Positions 55,353 through 63,077 of a DNA stretch of 64,000 bases are shown piece by piece. The position numbers were made by a program, and so were the translations under genes. The notes beneath the pieces were generated by a model. It saw nothing but the letters and a program-made list of their open reading frames with translations. It did no database searches and was not told where the DNA came from. Numbering within the stretch: the first letter of the stretch is position 1; every line of letters starts with the position of its first letter. Origin of the DNA: an uncultured Flavobacteriaceae bacterium (GTDB taxonomy: Bacteria > Bacteroidota > Bacteroidia > Flavobacteriales > Flavobacteriaceae); the NCBI GenBank assembly GCA_905181835.1, contig CAJIZF010000003.1:84074-148073 (forward strand), written 5' to 3'.

Positions 55353-56192
55353 ATGAATCGATTTATAAACTTTTTAGCGTTACTACTATTAGTTTTTTTT
55401 ACAGCTTGTACCGATGTAATTGACGTAGAGGTTCCCTCTGAAGAACCTAGACTTGTTATTGAAGCTTCTATTAATTGGGAAAAAGGAACGAGCGGTAGCG
55501 ACCAAACTATCTATCTAAGTAAATCAACTCCCTTTTTTGAGACCAATGGAAATGTTCCAGTAAGCGGAGCTTCTGTGGTAATTACGAATACTAGCGATGG
55601 TTCTTTTTTCGAATTTAATGATCAAAACGATGGTTCTTATACCACTAGTAACTTTATGCCTGTATTAAATGACAATTATACCCTAGAAGTAATAAGTGAG
55701 GAAGAAACGTATAGTGCTCAAGAGACATTTATACCGGTGGTTCCTATTTTAGAGGTCTATCAGAGTACCGATAAATTTCTTCCTGAAGTACTCGAGGTAA
55801 ATTTTGATTTTTTAGATCCTGCGGAGGAAGAAAATTATTATTATATAAAGTTTAAAGAACAAGCAGATAGCTTTCCAAGGTTGCTCGATTTAAAAGATGA
55901 ATTTGTCAACGGAAATTTAATCTCTGTATTTAATGAAAGACAAGAAAATGAAGACATCAACCAGGTTGAATATGCACCAGGCGATATGGTAAATATGGAG
56001 CTTATAGGGGTTTCAAAAAGATATTATGAGTACATTCAATTACTGATCAGCCAGAGCGAAAGTGGGGGCCCTTTTGATACCACTCCTGTAGCACTTCGTG
56101 GTAATTGCACCAACCAATCCAATCCTGATAACTACGCCTATGGTTATTTTAGACTAACAGAAGTAGCCAAAGCAAGCTATACGTTTGAATAA
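55353..56192 (+). CDS. DUF4249 family lipoprotein
   Basis: The 279 residues begin with a lipoprotein signal (LLLVFFTAC, Cys19). The N-terminal beta domain (PRLVIEASINWEKGTSG, TIYLSKSTPFFETN, VSGASVVITNTSDG, FMPVLNDNYTLEVISEEETYSA) matches DUF4249, which is routinely encoded after a TonB receptor of this type. By analogy with SusD it may be the extracellular lid or binding partner, but this is not established. It is followed by a terminator. Confidence 0.88.
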   Translation: MNRFINFLALLLLVFFTACTDVIDVEVPSEEPRLVIEASINWEKGTSGSDQTIYLSKSTPFFETNGNVPVSGASVVITNTSDGSFFEFNDQNDGSYTTSNFMPVLNDNYTLEVISEEETYSAQETFIPVVPILEVYQSTDKFLPEVLEVNFDFLDPAEEENYYYIKFKEQADSFPRLLDLKDEFVNGNLISVFNERQENEDINQVEYAPGDMVNMELIGVSKRYYEYIQLLISQSESGGPFDTTPVALRGNCTNQSNPDNYAYGYFRLTEVAKASYTFE

Positions 56193-56196
56193 AAAA

Positions 56197-56236
56197 AACC
56201 TACAAGCAAATAGCTGTTCACTATCACTTGTAGGTT
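56197..56236 (+). terminator. Terminator after the TonB receptor-DUF4249 operon
   Basis: AACCTACAAG (56197-56206) pairs exactly with CTTGTAGGTT (56227-56236) around a 20-nt loop. The 3' U-tract is weak (ATCTATTTATTTTA), and the preceding A-run suits termination of minus-strand transcripts from the giant MopE gene as well. Confidence 0.65.
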
Positions 56237-56285
56237 ATCTATTTATTTTAAGAATCTTTAAAAAAAGCTTAAAATATAAGTAGTA

Positions 56286-58475
56286 CTAATCGTTACAGGT
56301 TCCCATTAACGTAAACACCCCATCATCACGACCTGAGCCCCAACTATTTCCTCCATCTCCAGAGATCGCAGATTCAGCTCCTATACTTGACGCAGAGGTG
56401 GTTTCCCATGCGGTTAATTGTTCATTTGAAGAAACAGCTGTAACTCCTATCCAGTAGGTTCCTTCTGAAAAGTTTACTGGCGAAATATCCAATATTACCT
56501 CACTTACATTGTAACCAAAATTGCTGCCAACAACTACTTGCGAAGCAGGTACCAAAGTTTCGGCACCTATTAATGCTCCAGGTACTCCTCCAGCATCTTC
56601 ATAATAGGTTATCGCTACAGTACTTATGGTTGATGCCGGCGTATGAAATAAATTAAGATTAATTTGCATTAATATAAAGTTATTGCTAATAATAAAATCG
56701 TTGGCTCCCATGAAACCCAAAGAAGTTTGTGTTCCAGATTCAAAATTATTACTTGGGTTGCTTATCTCACAAGGTTCCGATTCACAATCACTTCCATCAC
56801 AATCTTGATCAATACCATCGTCACAAATCTCTTCGGCGCCTGGATAGATAGTCGCATCATTATCGTTACAATCACCTTGGTTTTCTGTAAAACCATCACC
56901 GTCGTTGTCAATATCATCACAAGGTTGGATGGTAATGGTACCTGTTACATCATCACCAGGACATTCACCCTCCCAAGTATAATTACTAATGGTGTAGGTA
57001 TAGCTGGTAGTCACGTTAATATCGACTGTCGGAGTACCAAATATATCTATTCCACCACCACCATTATTGATAAACTCAATACCCGATGGCAGACCTGTCA
57101 CCAAAGTTTCTAGGCTAACATCACCGCCATTGGAAGGGAAGTAAGTAATTGTTTCTAACTGATCTCCATTACAAAGTATTTGAGCATCGTTACCTTGTAA
57201 AGTAAGGCTACCTGAAGGTGATATTGTATAAATAAATTCATCACTATTAACTCCACAATCGTTTTCTACAGTCAATATAAGCATACCACCGCCATTAAGA
57301 ATGTCTTCAGCACTAGGAGTGTATATTGGAGCAAGAATGTTTGGATTATCAAAACTCCCTGAACTCCCCGTAGTCCATTGTAATTGCTCAAAATTAGAGG
57401 CAGAAGCGCCTGTTATTTGAAATGGTCCTTCACAAACATCAATTGAAGGTCCCGCATCTACAGTAGGAGCTAATAAATCTACTCCATTACAATCCTGATC
57501 TATCCCATCGTCACAAATCTCTTCAGCGCCTGGATAAATCGTCGCATCATTATCGTTACAATCGCCTTGAGCTTCTGTAAAACCATCACCGTCGTTGTCT
57601 ATATCGTCACAACTTAAATCACTTCCATTACAATCCTGGTCTATTCCATCGTCACAAATTTCCTCAGCTTCAGGGTAAATGGTCGCATCATTATCGTTAC
57701 AATCGCCTTGAGCTTCTGTATATCCGTCACCGTCGTTGTCTACATCAGGTAGGGCTTCACAAGCTCCAAAATAAAGATTTCCAATTAACTCACCACCATC
57801 TTGTTCGCCTTGTATTTCAATTTTTGAAATTGGTACGTCTGCAATCATACCAAGAAACACTTGAGTATTTATTGGAACATCCCATTGTATAGTTTCTATT
57901 AAATCTCCTGTCTCTCCAAAAACTCGAATATCTGTTAACGGAAAATTATTTTCCCATAAATCCATTGCAATTGCATAAACGCTAGGAGTAAATTCAATAA
58001 TTGTATACTCAGCAAAAGTTATTGCTCCAGCTAAAGGATCTGCATTTCCAAGTGCGCCTGCTGGAATACTTACTGTATCAGATCCATTTGAAGCAGAAAT
58101 TTGAAATCCAATTTCAAGTTCTCCTGGATCATAGCAACCATCACCTGCATTACTTATGGTAAGTCCACAATTGAGAATTTCTGTTGGACCTCCTAAAAAA
58201 TCTTCGTAAGTAACTGTTGACCCCGAACAATTCTCTTCTAATCCTATATCAAAAAGCACTTTAGTTACATATGTTGTAATAATACCTCCTGGTGGTGGTG
58301 TCGAACAATCAGAACCATTACAATCCTGATCTATCCCATCGTCACAAATTTCATCGGCACCAGGGTAAATCGTCGAATCGTTATCGTTACAATCGCCTTG
58401 GTTTTCTGTAAAACCGTCACCGTCGTTGTCTACATCTGGTTCGGTCGTAGGTCCAATGAAGCCTTCCCATAACAA
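56286..58475 (-). CDS. C-terminal piece of the giant MopE-repeat protein
   Basis: This frame-intact stretch of 729 codons holds four MopE-type repeats (near 58310-58440, 57590-57760, 57470-57600 and 56770-56930). Between them lie a beta-domain (about residues 68-245, GLEENCSGSTVTYEDFLGG), a PKD/SprB-like section (about 335-525, TVDAGPSIDVCEGPFQITGA, TYTISNYTWEGECPGDDVTG) and a final domain (about 575-729, QTSLGFMGANDFIISNNFIL, EGTYWIGVTAVSS). There is no T9SS tail; the chain ends in FTLMGTCND. Its apparent ATG at 58475 follows a frameshift in the LCYGEGFIG sequence of the second lectin copy. Confidence 0.75.
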   Translation of the reverse strand: MLWEGFIGPTTEPDVDNDGDGFTENQGDCNDNDSTIYPGADEICDDGIDQDCNGSDCSTPPPGGIITTYVTKVLFDIGLEENCSGSTVTYEDFLGGPTEILNCGLTISNAGDGCYDPGELEIGFQISASNGSDTVSIPAGALGNADPLAGAITFAEYTIIEFTPSVYAIAMDLWENNFPLTDIRVFGETGDLIETIQWDVPINTQVFLGMIADVPISKIEIQGEQDGGELIGNLYFGACEALPDVDNDGDGYTEAQGDCNDNDATIYPEAEEICDDGIDQDCNGSDLSCDDIDNDGDGFTEAQGDCNDNDATIYPGAEEICDDGIDQDCNGVDLLAPTVDAGPSIDVCEGPFQITGASASNFEQLQWTTGSSGSFDNPNILAPIYTPSAEDILNGGGMLILTVENDCGVNSDEFIYTISPSGSLTLQGNDAQILCNGDQLETITYFPSNGGDVSLETLVTGLPSGIEFINNGGGGIDIFGTPTVDINVTTSYTYTISNYTWEGECPGDDVTGTITIQPCDDIDNDGDGFTENQGDCNDNDATIYPGAEEICDDGIDQDCDGSDCESEPCEISNPSNNFESGTQTSLGFMGANDFIISNNFILMQINLNLFHTPASTISTVAITYYEDAGGVPGALIGAETLVPASQVVVGSNFGYNVSEVILDISPVNFSEGTYWIGVTAVSSNEQLTAWETTSASSIGAESAISGDGGNSWGSGRDDGVFTLMGTCND

Positions 58476-60180
58476 AGATCATCAATGTATAACTCATGTT
58501 AGTATCTATAGAGAAAAAATCAATATCCACCTAAAGAAGTTGCAGTTGTTCCATCCGCACTTGTAAATGGAGTGCCTGCTGGAAGTACATCATTCCCGTT
58601 TATATTAAATTGCCAGGTGGCAGCTCCATACCTAGAGAAATATCAAAATTCATCACCACTGGGAACCACTGTCCCTCTGGATAGGTAAATTCTACGCTCC
58701 CAATGCTGAATCATCAATAGATCCTCCTCCAGGGTTAGCTCCATCTTGATTAAAGAAGATGTTTCCTACAATCCATTCTCCAGAACCAATCGGTACGGTA
58801 CCTTGTAAATTGTAATAAGCTGTTTTACCTGCTGGAATATACATCCAGAACTCTAAGCCCCATTGTCCAAATATTTTATTTCCTAAATCTAATACCGCAT
58901 CGGTAGATCCATCACCTGGGATTAAACCAGAGAGATTCCGTCGTTAGCTTGAGCAGACGATGACATTAGTGCACATCCTGGGCCTCCGCCACATCCCCAA
59001 TCGGTCCAGTGGCCTTCAAAAATAGGTGCGCCATCAGTGTAGGATTCAAAATTCGTCTTGAATTTCACTACCAGAACACTCACTCCTGGAGGTGGTGGTG
59101 GCTCGTTGTACAGTCAGAACCGTTACAATCCTGATCTATCCCATCGTCGCAAATTTCTTCAGCGCCTGGATAAATAGTCGCATTGTTGTCGTTACAATCT
59201 CCATCATTTGGTGTAAAACCGTCCTGATCCTGATCTTCGATACAATTACCATCATCAATAATATCATTACAGTCTTGATCAATGCCATCGCCACAAATTT
59301 CTGTTGCTCCTGGATAAATACTTGAATCATTATCGTTACAATCTCCATCATTTGGTGTAAAACCGTCTTGATCCTGATCTTCGATACAATTATTACCATC
59401 ATCAATAATATCATTACAATCTTGATCAATGCCATCGCCACAAATTTCTGTTGCTCCTGGAAAAATAGTGGCATCGTTATCATTACAATCTCCATCGACT
59501 GCTGTAAAACCATCTCCGTCATTATCATCTGTTCCAATAAAACCTTCTCCATAACAAAGATCATCAATGTATAATTCGTTGTTTGTACCTAAAGAGTAAA
59601 AGTTCATACCACCTAAAGAAGTGGCAGTTATTCCATCAGCATTTGTATATGGAGTGCCTGCTGGAAGTACATCATTCCCGTTTATATTAAATTGCCAGGT
59701 GGCAGCTGCCATACCTAGAGAAAGATCAAAATTCATCACCACTGGGAACCACTGTCCCTCTGGATAAGTAAATTCTACGACTCCCAATGCTGAATCATCA
59801 ATAGATCCTCCTCCAGGGTTAGCTCCATCTTGATTAAAGAAGATGTTTCCTACAATCCATTCTCCAGAACCAATCGGTACGGTACCTTGTAAATTGTAAT
59901 AAGCTGTTTTACCTGCTGGAATATACATCCAGAACTCTAAGCCCCATTGTCCAAATATTTTATTTCCTAAATCTAATACAGCATCGGTAGTATCCATCAC
60001 CTGGGATTAAACCAGAAAGATTTCCGCTTCGTGCTTGAGCAGACGATGCCATAAGTGCACAACCAGGGCCTCCGCCACATCCCCAATCGGTCCAGTGCAC
60101 TTCAAAAATAGGGGCGCCATCAGTGTAGGATTCCATGTCGTCTTGAATTTCACTACCAGAACACTCACCTCCTGGAGGTG
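58440..60180 (-). repeat. Tandem duplication of a lectin-like domain plus MopE repeats
   Basis: The stretch 58440-59100 is a second copy of 59520-60180, about 1080 bp apart, matching almost base for base over long runs (for example around CATCATTCCCGTTTATATT at 58586 and 59669). The upstream copy is nearly in frame; the downstream copy has several 1-base losses (about 58625, 58692, 58943, 59083). The encoded domain ([47 protein letters not shown]) looks like a concanavalin/LamG-type fold. Confidence 0.75.
59080..60000 (-). CDS. Middle piece of the giant MopE-repeat protein: lectin-like domain and three repeats
   Basis: These 306 open codons contain the better copy of the lectin-like domain (about residues 1-160). 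Three MopE repeats follow, of which the first two carry the variant [17 protein letters not shown] and [17 protein letters not shown] 41-bp overlap in another frame with the upstream piece (59960-60790) and the shared sequence across it show that they were one gene; the shift is near 60000, where GDGSTDAVLD is expected. The ATG at 60000 is not a credible start. Confidence 0.7.
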   Translation of the reverse strand: MMDTTDAVLDLGNKIFGQWGLEFWMYIPAGKTAYYNLQGTVPIGSGEWIVGNIFFNQDGANPGGGSIDDSALGVVEFTYPEGQWFPVVMNFDLSLGMAAATWQFNINGNDVLPAGTPYTNADGITATSLGGMNFYSLGTNNELYIDDLCYGEGFIGTDDNDGDGFTAVDGDCNDNDATIFPGATEICGDGIDQDCNDIIDDGNNCIEDQDQDGFTPNDGDCNDNDSSIYPGATEICGDGIDQDCNDIIDDGNCIEDQDQDGFTPNDGDCNDNNATIYPGAEEICDDGIDQDCNGSDCTTSHHHLQE

Positions 60181-60790
60181 GTGGTGGTGGTGTTGTACAG
60201 TCAGAACCGTTACAATCCTGATCTATCCCATCGTCGCAAATTTCTTCAGCGCCTGGGTAAATAGTCGGATTGTTGTCGTTACAATCGCCTTGATTTTCTG
60301 TAAAGCCGTCGCCGTCGTTGTCTACATCGTTACAATTTAAATCAGAACCATCACAATCCTGATCTATCCCATCGTCGCAAATCTCTTCGGCACCTGGATA
60401 GATGGTCGCATTGTTCTCGTTACAATCGCCTTCATTTTCTGTAAATCCATCGCCATCGTTGTCTACATCGCTACAATTTAAATCACTTCCATCACAGTCC
60501 TGATCGATGCCATCGTCACAAATTTCTTCGGCACCTGGATAGATGGTCGCATTGTTGTCGTTACAATCGCCTTGGTTTTCTGTAAAACCGTCGCCGTCGT
60601 TGTCTACATCGTCACAACTTAAATCACTTCCATTACAGTCCTGATCTATCCCATCGTCACAAATCTCAGGAGCTCCAGGGTAAATCGTCGCATCGTTGTC
60701 ATTACAATCGCCTTCATTTTCCGTGAAGCCATCGCCATCATCATCGATGTTGGGGTTGGTAGTTAACGCTCCATCAAAATCGGCAACCAT
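59960..60790 (-). CDS. Middle piece of the giant MopE-repeat protein: four MopE repeats
   Basis: These 276 open codons encode four consecutive ~46-residue MopE repeats (about residues 14-200), each with two acidic loops ([13 protein letters not shown] and DDGIDQDC). A proline-rich spacer and the start of the lectin-like domain ([21 protein letters not shown]) follow. Upstream of its first ATG the frame stays coding ([17 protein letters not shown]), so the start is internal. Confidence 0.75.
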   Translation of the reverse strand: MVADFDGALTTNPNIDDDGDGFTENEGDCNDNDATIYPGAPEICDDGIDQDCNGSDLSCDDVDNDGDGFTENQGDCNDNNATIYPGAEEICDDGIDQDCDGSDLNCSDVDNDGDGFTENEGDCNENNATIYPGAEEICDDGIDQDCDGSDLNCNDVDNDGDGFTENQGDCNDNNPTIYPGAEEICDDGIDQDCNGSDCTTPPPPPPGGECSGSEIQDDMESYTDGAPIFEVHWTDWGCGGGPGCALMASSAQARSGNLSGLIPGDGYYRCCIRFRK

Positions 60791-61066
60791 CCAAAAATCA
60801 CCGACATTAACAATGGTCTTTAAACCAGCTGTATTAAAGTGACCACTAATAAGACTACCGATCCAAAGTCATAGATGAGATGCTCTTCCATCCTAGCCTT
60901 TAACTGCAACGGGGAAATCATTTGCTTGTAAATTAAACTGTTGCGGGGTCACTAGCTTCCACCATCCCATAACATATACATATATTACATCTCCAAAACA
61001 ACAATTTTCAGGTTCAATGACGGAAATACTAGCGTGGTATTGTTTGCATTGACAAAAACAAAGGAA

Positions 61067-61807
61067 TTAGGAGTTAACTGAACCGTAGTAGTTATCAGTC
61101 CAGACTTGATAATTATCCCAACCGTTAAAATTCATTAAACCTTGGTTGTTGGACAATCCGTCTACATAGGATTTTGTTACCGCATCTTGAGGTTCTGTAG
61201 GATCTTGTAGTTCTTTAATTTGTTGATCGTTAGCGCTATTATCTTCTTGAAGTACCTGCGCTAGATTTTGAGTTGCGTCCAAAACTTGTTGGTCTACGTA
61301 TAGTTTATTGGCGGCATCCCGGTCATCAGTAGGTCCTGCCAATCCTTTAATTTGTTGATTGTCTGCATTATTACCAACAGTTAAAACATCTTGGATAGCA
61401 GGTACTTGAGAATCACCCGAAGTTTCTGAAAAAAGAGCATAAGGAACACTCAAAAAACTGGTGGTTCCCATTGGGATGTATCCATTCCCAATATCTAATT
61501 CAACATCGAGATAGTAATCACCAAGCATCCAATCTATTTCACTAAATAAACCTAATCTTGGGGTACCATAGCCAATTGCTAAATCGACTTGACCAAGATC
61601 ATCAGTAGAGCTTAGATGCTCTTCGATATAAACAGGAAATGTAGTTGGGCCACCTTGCTTGATATTAAACTTAAAGGAAACATTTCGATTTATAATTAAG
61701 TTTCCCTCACCATCGCGAACTTGTGCTTGGTAATTAAAGGCTTGGGGTACTTGTGAGCTAGCTAACCCGCTTACTAATACAAATAAAACTAAAAGATATT
61801 TTTTCAT
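61067..61807 (-). CDS. N-terminal piece of the giant MopE-repeat protein
   Basis: The 246 codons have a signal peptide (MKKYLLVLFVLVSGLASSQ) and an N-terminal domain common in large secreted Bacteroidota proteins: VPQAFNYQAQVRDGEGNLII, VSFKFNIKQGGPTTFPVYIEEH, YYLDVELDIGNGYIPMGTTS and FLSVPYALFSETSG. Two coil-like repeats follow (NNADNQQIKGLAGPTDDRDA, NSANDQQIKELQDPTEPQDA) with YVDQQ/YVDGL ends, like phage-tail-fibre stalks. The frame ends at GSVNS, but dropping one base near 61075 continues it as TPNSFVFVNANNTTL. It lies 2 bp after the small T9SS gene. Confidence 0.8.
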   Translation of the reverse strand: MKKYLLVLFVLVSGLASSQVPQAFNYQAQVRDGEGNLIINRNVSFKFNIKQGGPTTFPVYIEEHLSSTDDLGQVDLAIGYGTPRLGLFSEIDWMLGDYYLDVELDIGNGYIPMGTTSFLSVPYALFSETSGDSQVPAIQDVLTVGNNADNQQIKGLAGPTDDRDAANKLYVDQQVLDATQNLAQVLQEDNSANDQQIKELQDPTEPQDAVTKSYVDGLSNNQGLMNFNGWDNYQVWTDNYYGSVNS

Positions 61808-61809
61808 AA

Positions 61810-62295
61810 TTAATACTTAATTAATTTAATTGCGCTTGATTTTTTTTCATCAACATCAGAAACTTCTATGATATAGGTGCCTGAGGCTAGTGATGCGATA
61901 TTGATATTTTCGTTGATATTGACAGTTCCTGTAATCACCAAACGACCTAAATAATCATAAAATTTATAGGAGAAATTTTTAATTACTGGATGCGATAACC
62001 TTACTGAAGATGAGGTAGGATTGGGATAAGCAATAATTTTAAAACCGGGATCATATCCTGGAATACTTAATATTTCTAATTTTAAAGAAGGAACATAACC
62101 ATTCCCAATTTGTAAGGACTTGTCCATAGATTGCATATGGCCAATTTGAGCCTCTCCTATATTTTGACGGAGTACTAATGAATTATTTTCAGCCTCAAGA
62201 CGACCTCCCATAGCTGATATACTTTGCTTGGAAATAGTTTGTGATGTAACTGATAGTCCAACACAAAAAAATAGTAATAAAAAAATACATCTCAT
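61810..62295 (-). CDS. Small T9SS-secreted protein upstream of the giant gene
   Basis: The 161 residues comprise a signal peptide (1-18, ending VTSQ), a short mature region (SISAMGGRLEAENNSLVLRQ, IGEAQIGHMQS) and a T9SS type A sorting domain (about 85-161; IIAYPNPTSSSVRLS, YKFYDYLGRLVITG, IASLASGTYIIEVSD, SAIKLIKY). Nearly half the protein is the sorting signal. It ends 2 bp before the giant MopE gene begins, so both are co-transcribed. Small T9SS proteins of this kind often precede large secreted proteins in Bacteroidota. Its role is unknown. Confidence 0.8.
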   Translation of the reverse strand: MRCIFLLLFFCVGLSVTSQTISKQSISAMGGRLEAENNSLVLRQNIGEAQIGHMQSMDKSLQIGNGYVPSLKLEILSIPGYDPGFKIIAYPNPTSSSVRLSHPVIKNFSYKFYDYLGRLVITGTVNINENINIASLASGTYIIEVSDVDEKKSSAIKLIKY

Positions 62296-62336
62296 ACAAC
62301 AAAAAATAACAATAATTAATACTAAAAATTTAAATA

Positions 62337-62344
62337 CAAATATA
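62337..62344 (-). promoter_or_regulatory. Candidate -7 box of the small T9SS/MopE operon
   Basis: TATATTTG on the minus strand fits TAnnTTTG, 41 nt before the start at 62295, inside a 271-bp AT-rich divergent region that shows no other recognisable site. Confidence 0.35.
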
Positions 62345-62566
62345 ATAATTCCAACTTCAATTATAGATACATAATTGATACATTGATTTATTTTTTACAA
62401 TATTTATTATACAATACAATACTATTATAGTCAAAATCCGTTTAACTTTAAAAAGAGTATATCTATCATCTCTACCTAGAATTCTAACTAAAACAATCAT
62501 TATCAATGTATTGATTAGCTAATTTAAATTCAATTAAAACTTTCATTAACCCTAATTGAATAAAAG

Positions 62567-62872
62567 ATGATTAAATACAGCTTAATAATATTGTTAGGTA
62601 TCAATACAATGCTAGGACAATCCGAAGACAAAATAATGCATACGGTGACTTGTATGGGAATAAGCGCAGCAACCTACACGTTTTTAAGGAATAGAAAACA
62701 ACCAGAATTAAAAAGTAGATTTATTTCATTTGCTACTACGATGGCTATAGGAACATTAAAAGAAGTAGTAGATGATAACGCTATCAATAATAATTTTGAC
62801 TGGAACGACATGGGAGCAAATGCGCTTGGTGCCTTAAGTTTCCAACTCGTTATTAGCGTTCCGTTAGATTAA
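62567..62872 (+). CDS. Small exported protein, possibly YfiM/DUF2279-like
   Basis: These 101 residues begin with a short signal-like segment (LIILLGINTMLGQ). The pattern DKIMHTVTCMG, a hydrophobic stretch with the strongly conserved-looking GTLKEVVDD, and FDWNDMGANALGAL recalls the YfiM/DUF2279 family (DK..H, G..KE..D, D...N..G), whose function is unknown. The assignment is by pattern only. It stands alone upstream of tRNA-Ser on the other strand and is followed by a hairpin. Confidence 0.65.
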   Translation: MIKYSLIILLGINTMLGQSEDKIMHTVTCMGISAATYTFLRNRKQPELKSRFISFATTMAIGTLKEVVDDNAINNNFDWNDMGANALGALSFQLVISVPLD

Positions 62873-62877
62873 AAAAA

Positions 62878-62917
62878 AATCGCAACTAACTTTTATTAGA
62901 TAGTTACGATTATTTTT
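62878..62917. terminator. Hairpin between the YfiM-like gene and tRNA-Ser
   Basis: AATCGCAACTA (62878-62888) pairs with TAGTTACGATT (62901-62911) with one mismatch, followed by ATTTTTT. An A-run precedes it, so it may also end the tRNA transcript on the other strand. Confidence 0.65.
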
Positions 62918-62919
62918 TG

Positions 62920-63004
62920 CGGAGAAGGAGGGATTCGAACCCCCGGAGGTGTGACCCTCAACAGTTTTCAAGACTGCCGCATTCGACCACTCTGCCACTT
63001 CTCC
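62920..63004 (-). tRNA. tRNA-Ser (anticodon TGA)
   Basis: The 85 nt read GGAGAAG...CTTCTCC plus discriminator G, with a 7-bp acceptor stem. The anticodon loop CTTGAAA has TGA at 62968-62970. A long variable arm (about GTTGAGGGTCACACCTC) and a TTCGAATCC T-loop are the class II features of serine tRNA. CCA is not encoded. Confidence 0.95.
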
Positions 63005-63022
63005 AATAGCGGTGGCAAATAT

Positions 63023-63060
63023 AAAACGCTTTTTTTATTTATTAAAACTTTGAGCGTTTT
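63023..63060 (-). terminator. Weak hairpin downstream of the glycosyltransferase gene
   Basis: AAAACGCT (63023-63030) pairs with AGCGTTTT (63053-63060) around a 22-nt AT-rich loop. The stem is short, but its position between the glycosyltransferase stop and the tRNA fits a transcript end. Confidence 0.35.
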
Positions 63061-63077
63061 TAATTTCAAAAAAAAGC

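Larger units (their letters stand above)
56286..61807 (-). pseudogene. Giant secreted MopE-repeat protein broken by many indels
   Basis: Read as one gene from 61807 to 56286 (about 1840 codons). The order is a signal peptide and N-terminal domain (61067-61807); a region reading NANNTTL then SISVIEPENCCFGDVIYVYV and QQFNLQANDFPVAVK (60893-61070); four MopE repeats; a lectin-like domain; three more repeats; a second copy of the lectin-like domain (58476-59080, heavily shifted); and a C-terminal part with four repeats and PKD-like domains. Each MopE repeat reads DNDGDGFTE.(Q/E)[23 protein letters not shown], a putative calcium- or metal-binding motif, 11 in all. Frameshifts lie near 61075, 61031, 60895-60840, 60000, 59080-59040 and 58475-59000. 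The protein is probably a surface or tail-fibre-like protein of unknown role. Confidence 0.7.

Noticed and set aside
56770-60790. Low-complexity plus-strand frames opposite the MopE repeats
   Set aside because: Antisense frames rich in Ile/Thr/Val caused by the acidic repeat codons; no independent support.
62900-63060. Integration site or mobile element beside tRNA-Ser
   Set aside because: No integrase, no direct repeat of the tRNA 3' end and no foreign-looking genes in the visible flanks.
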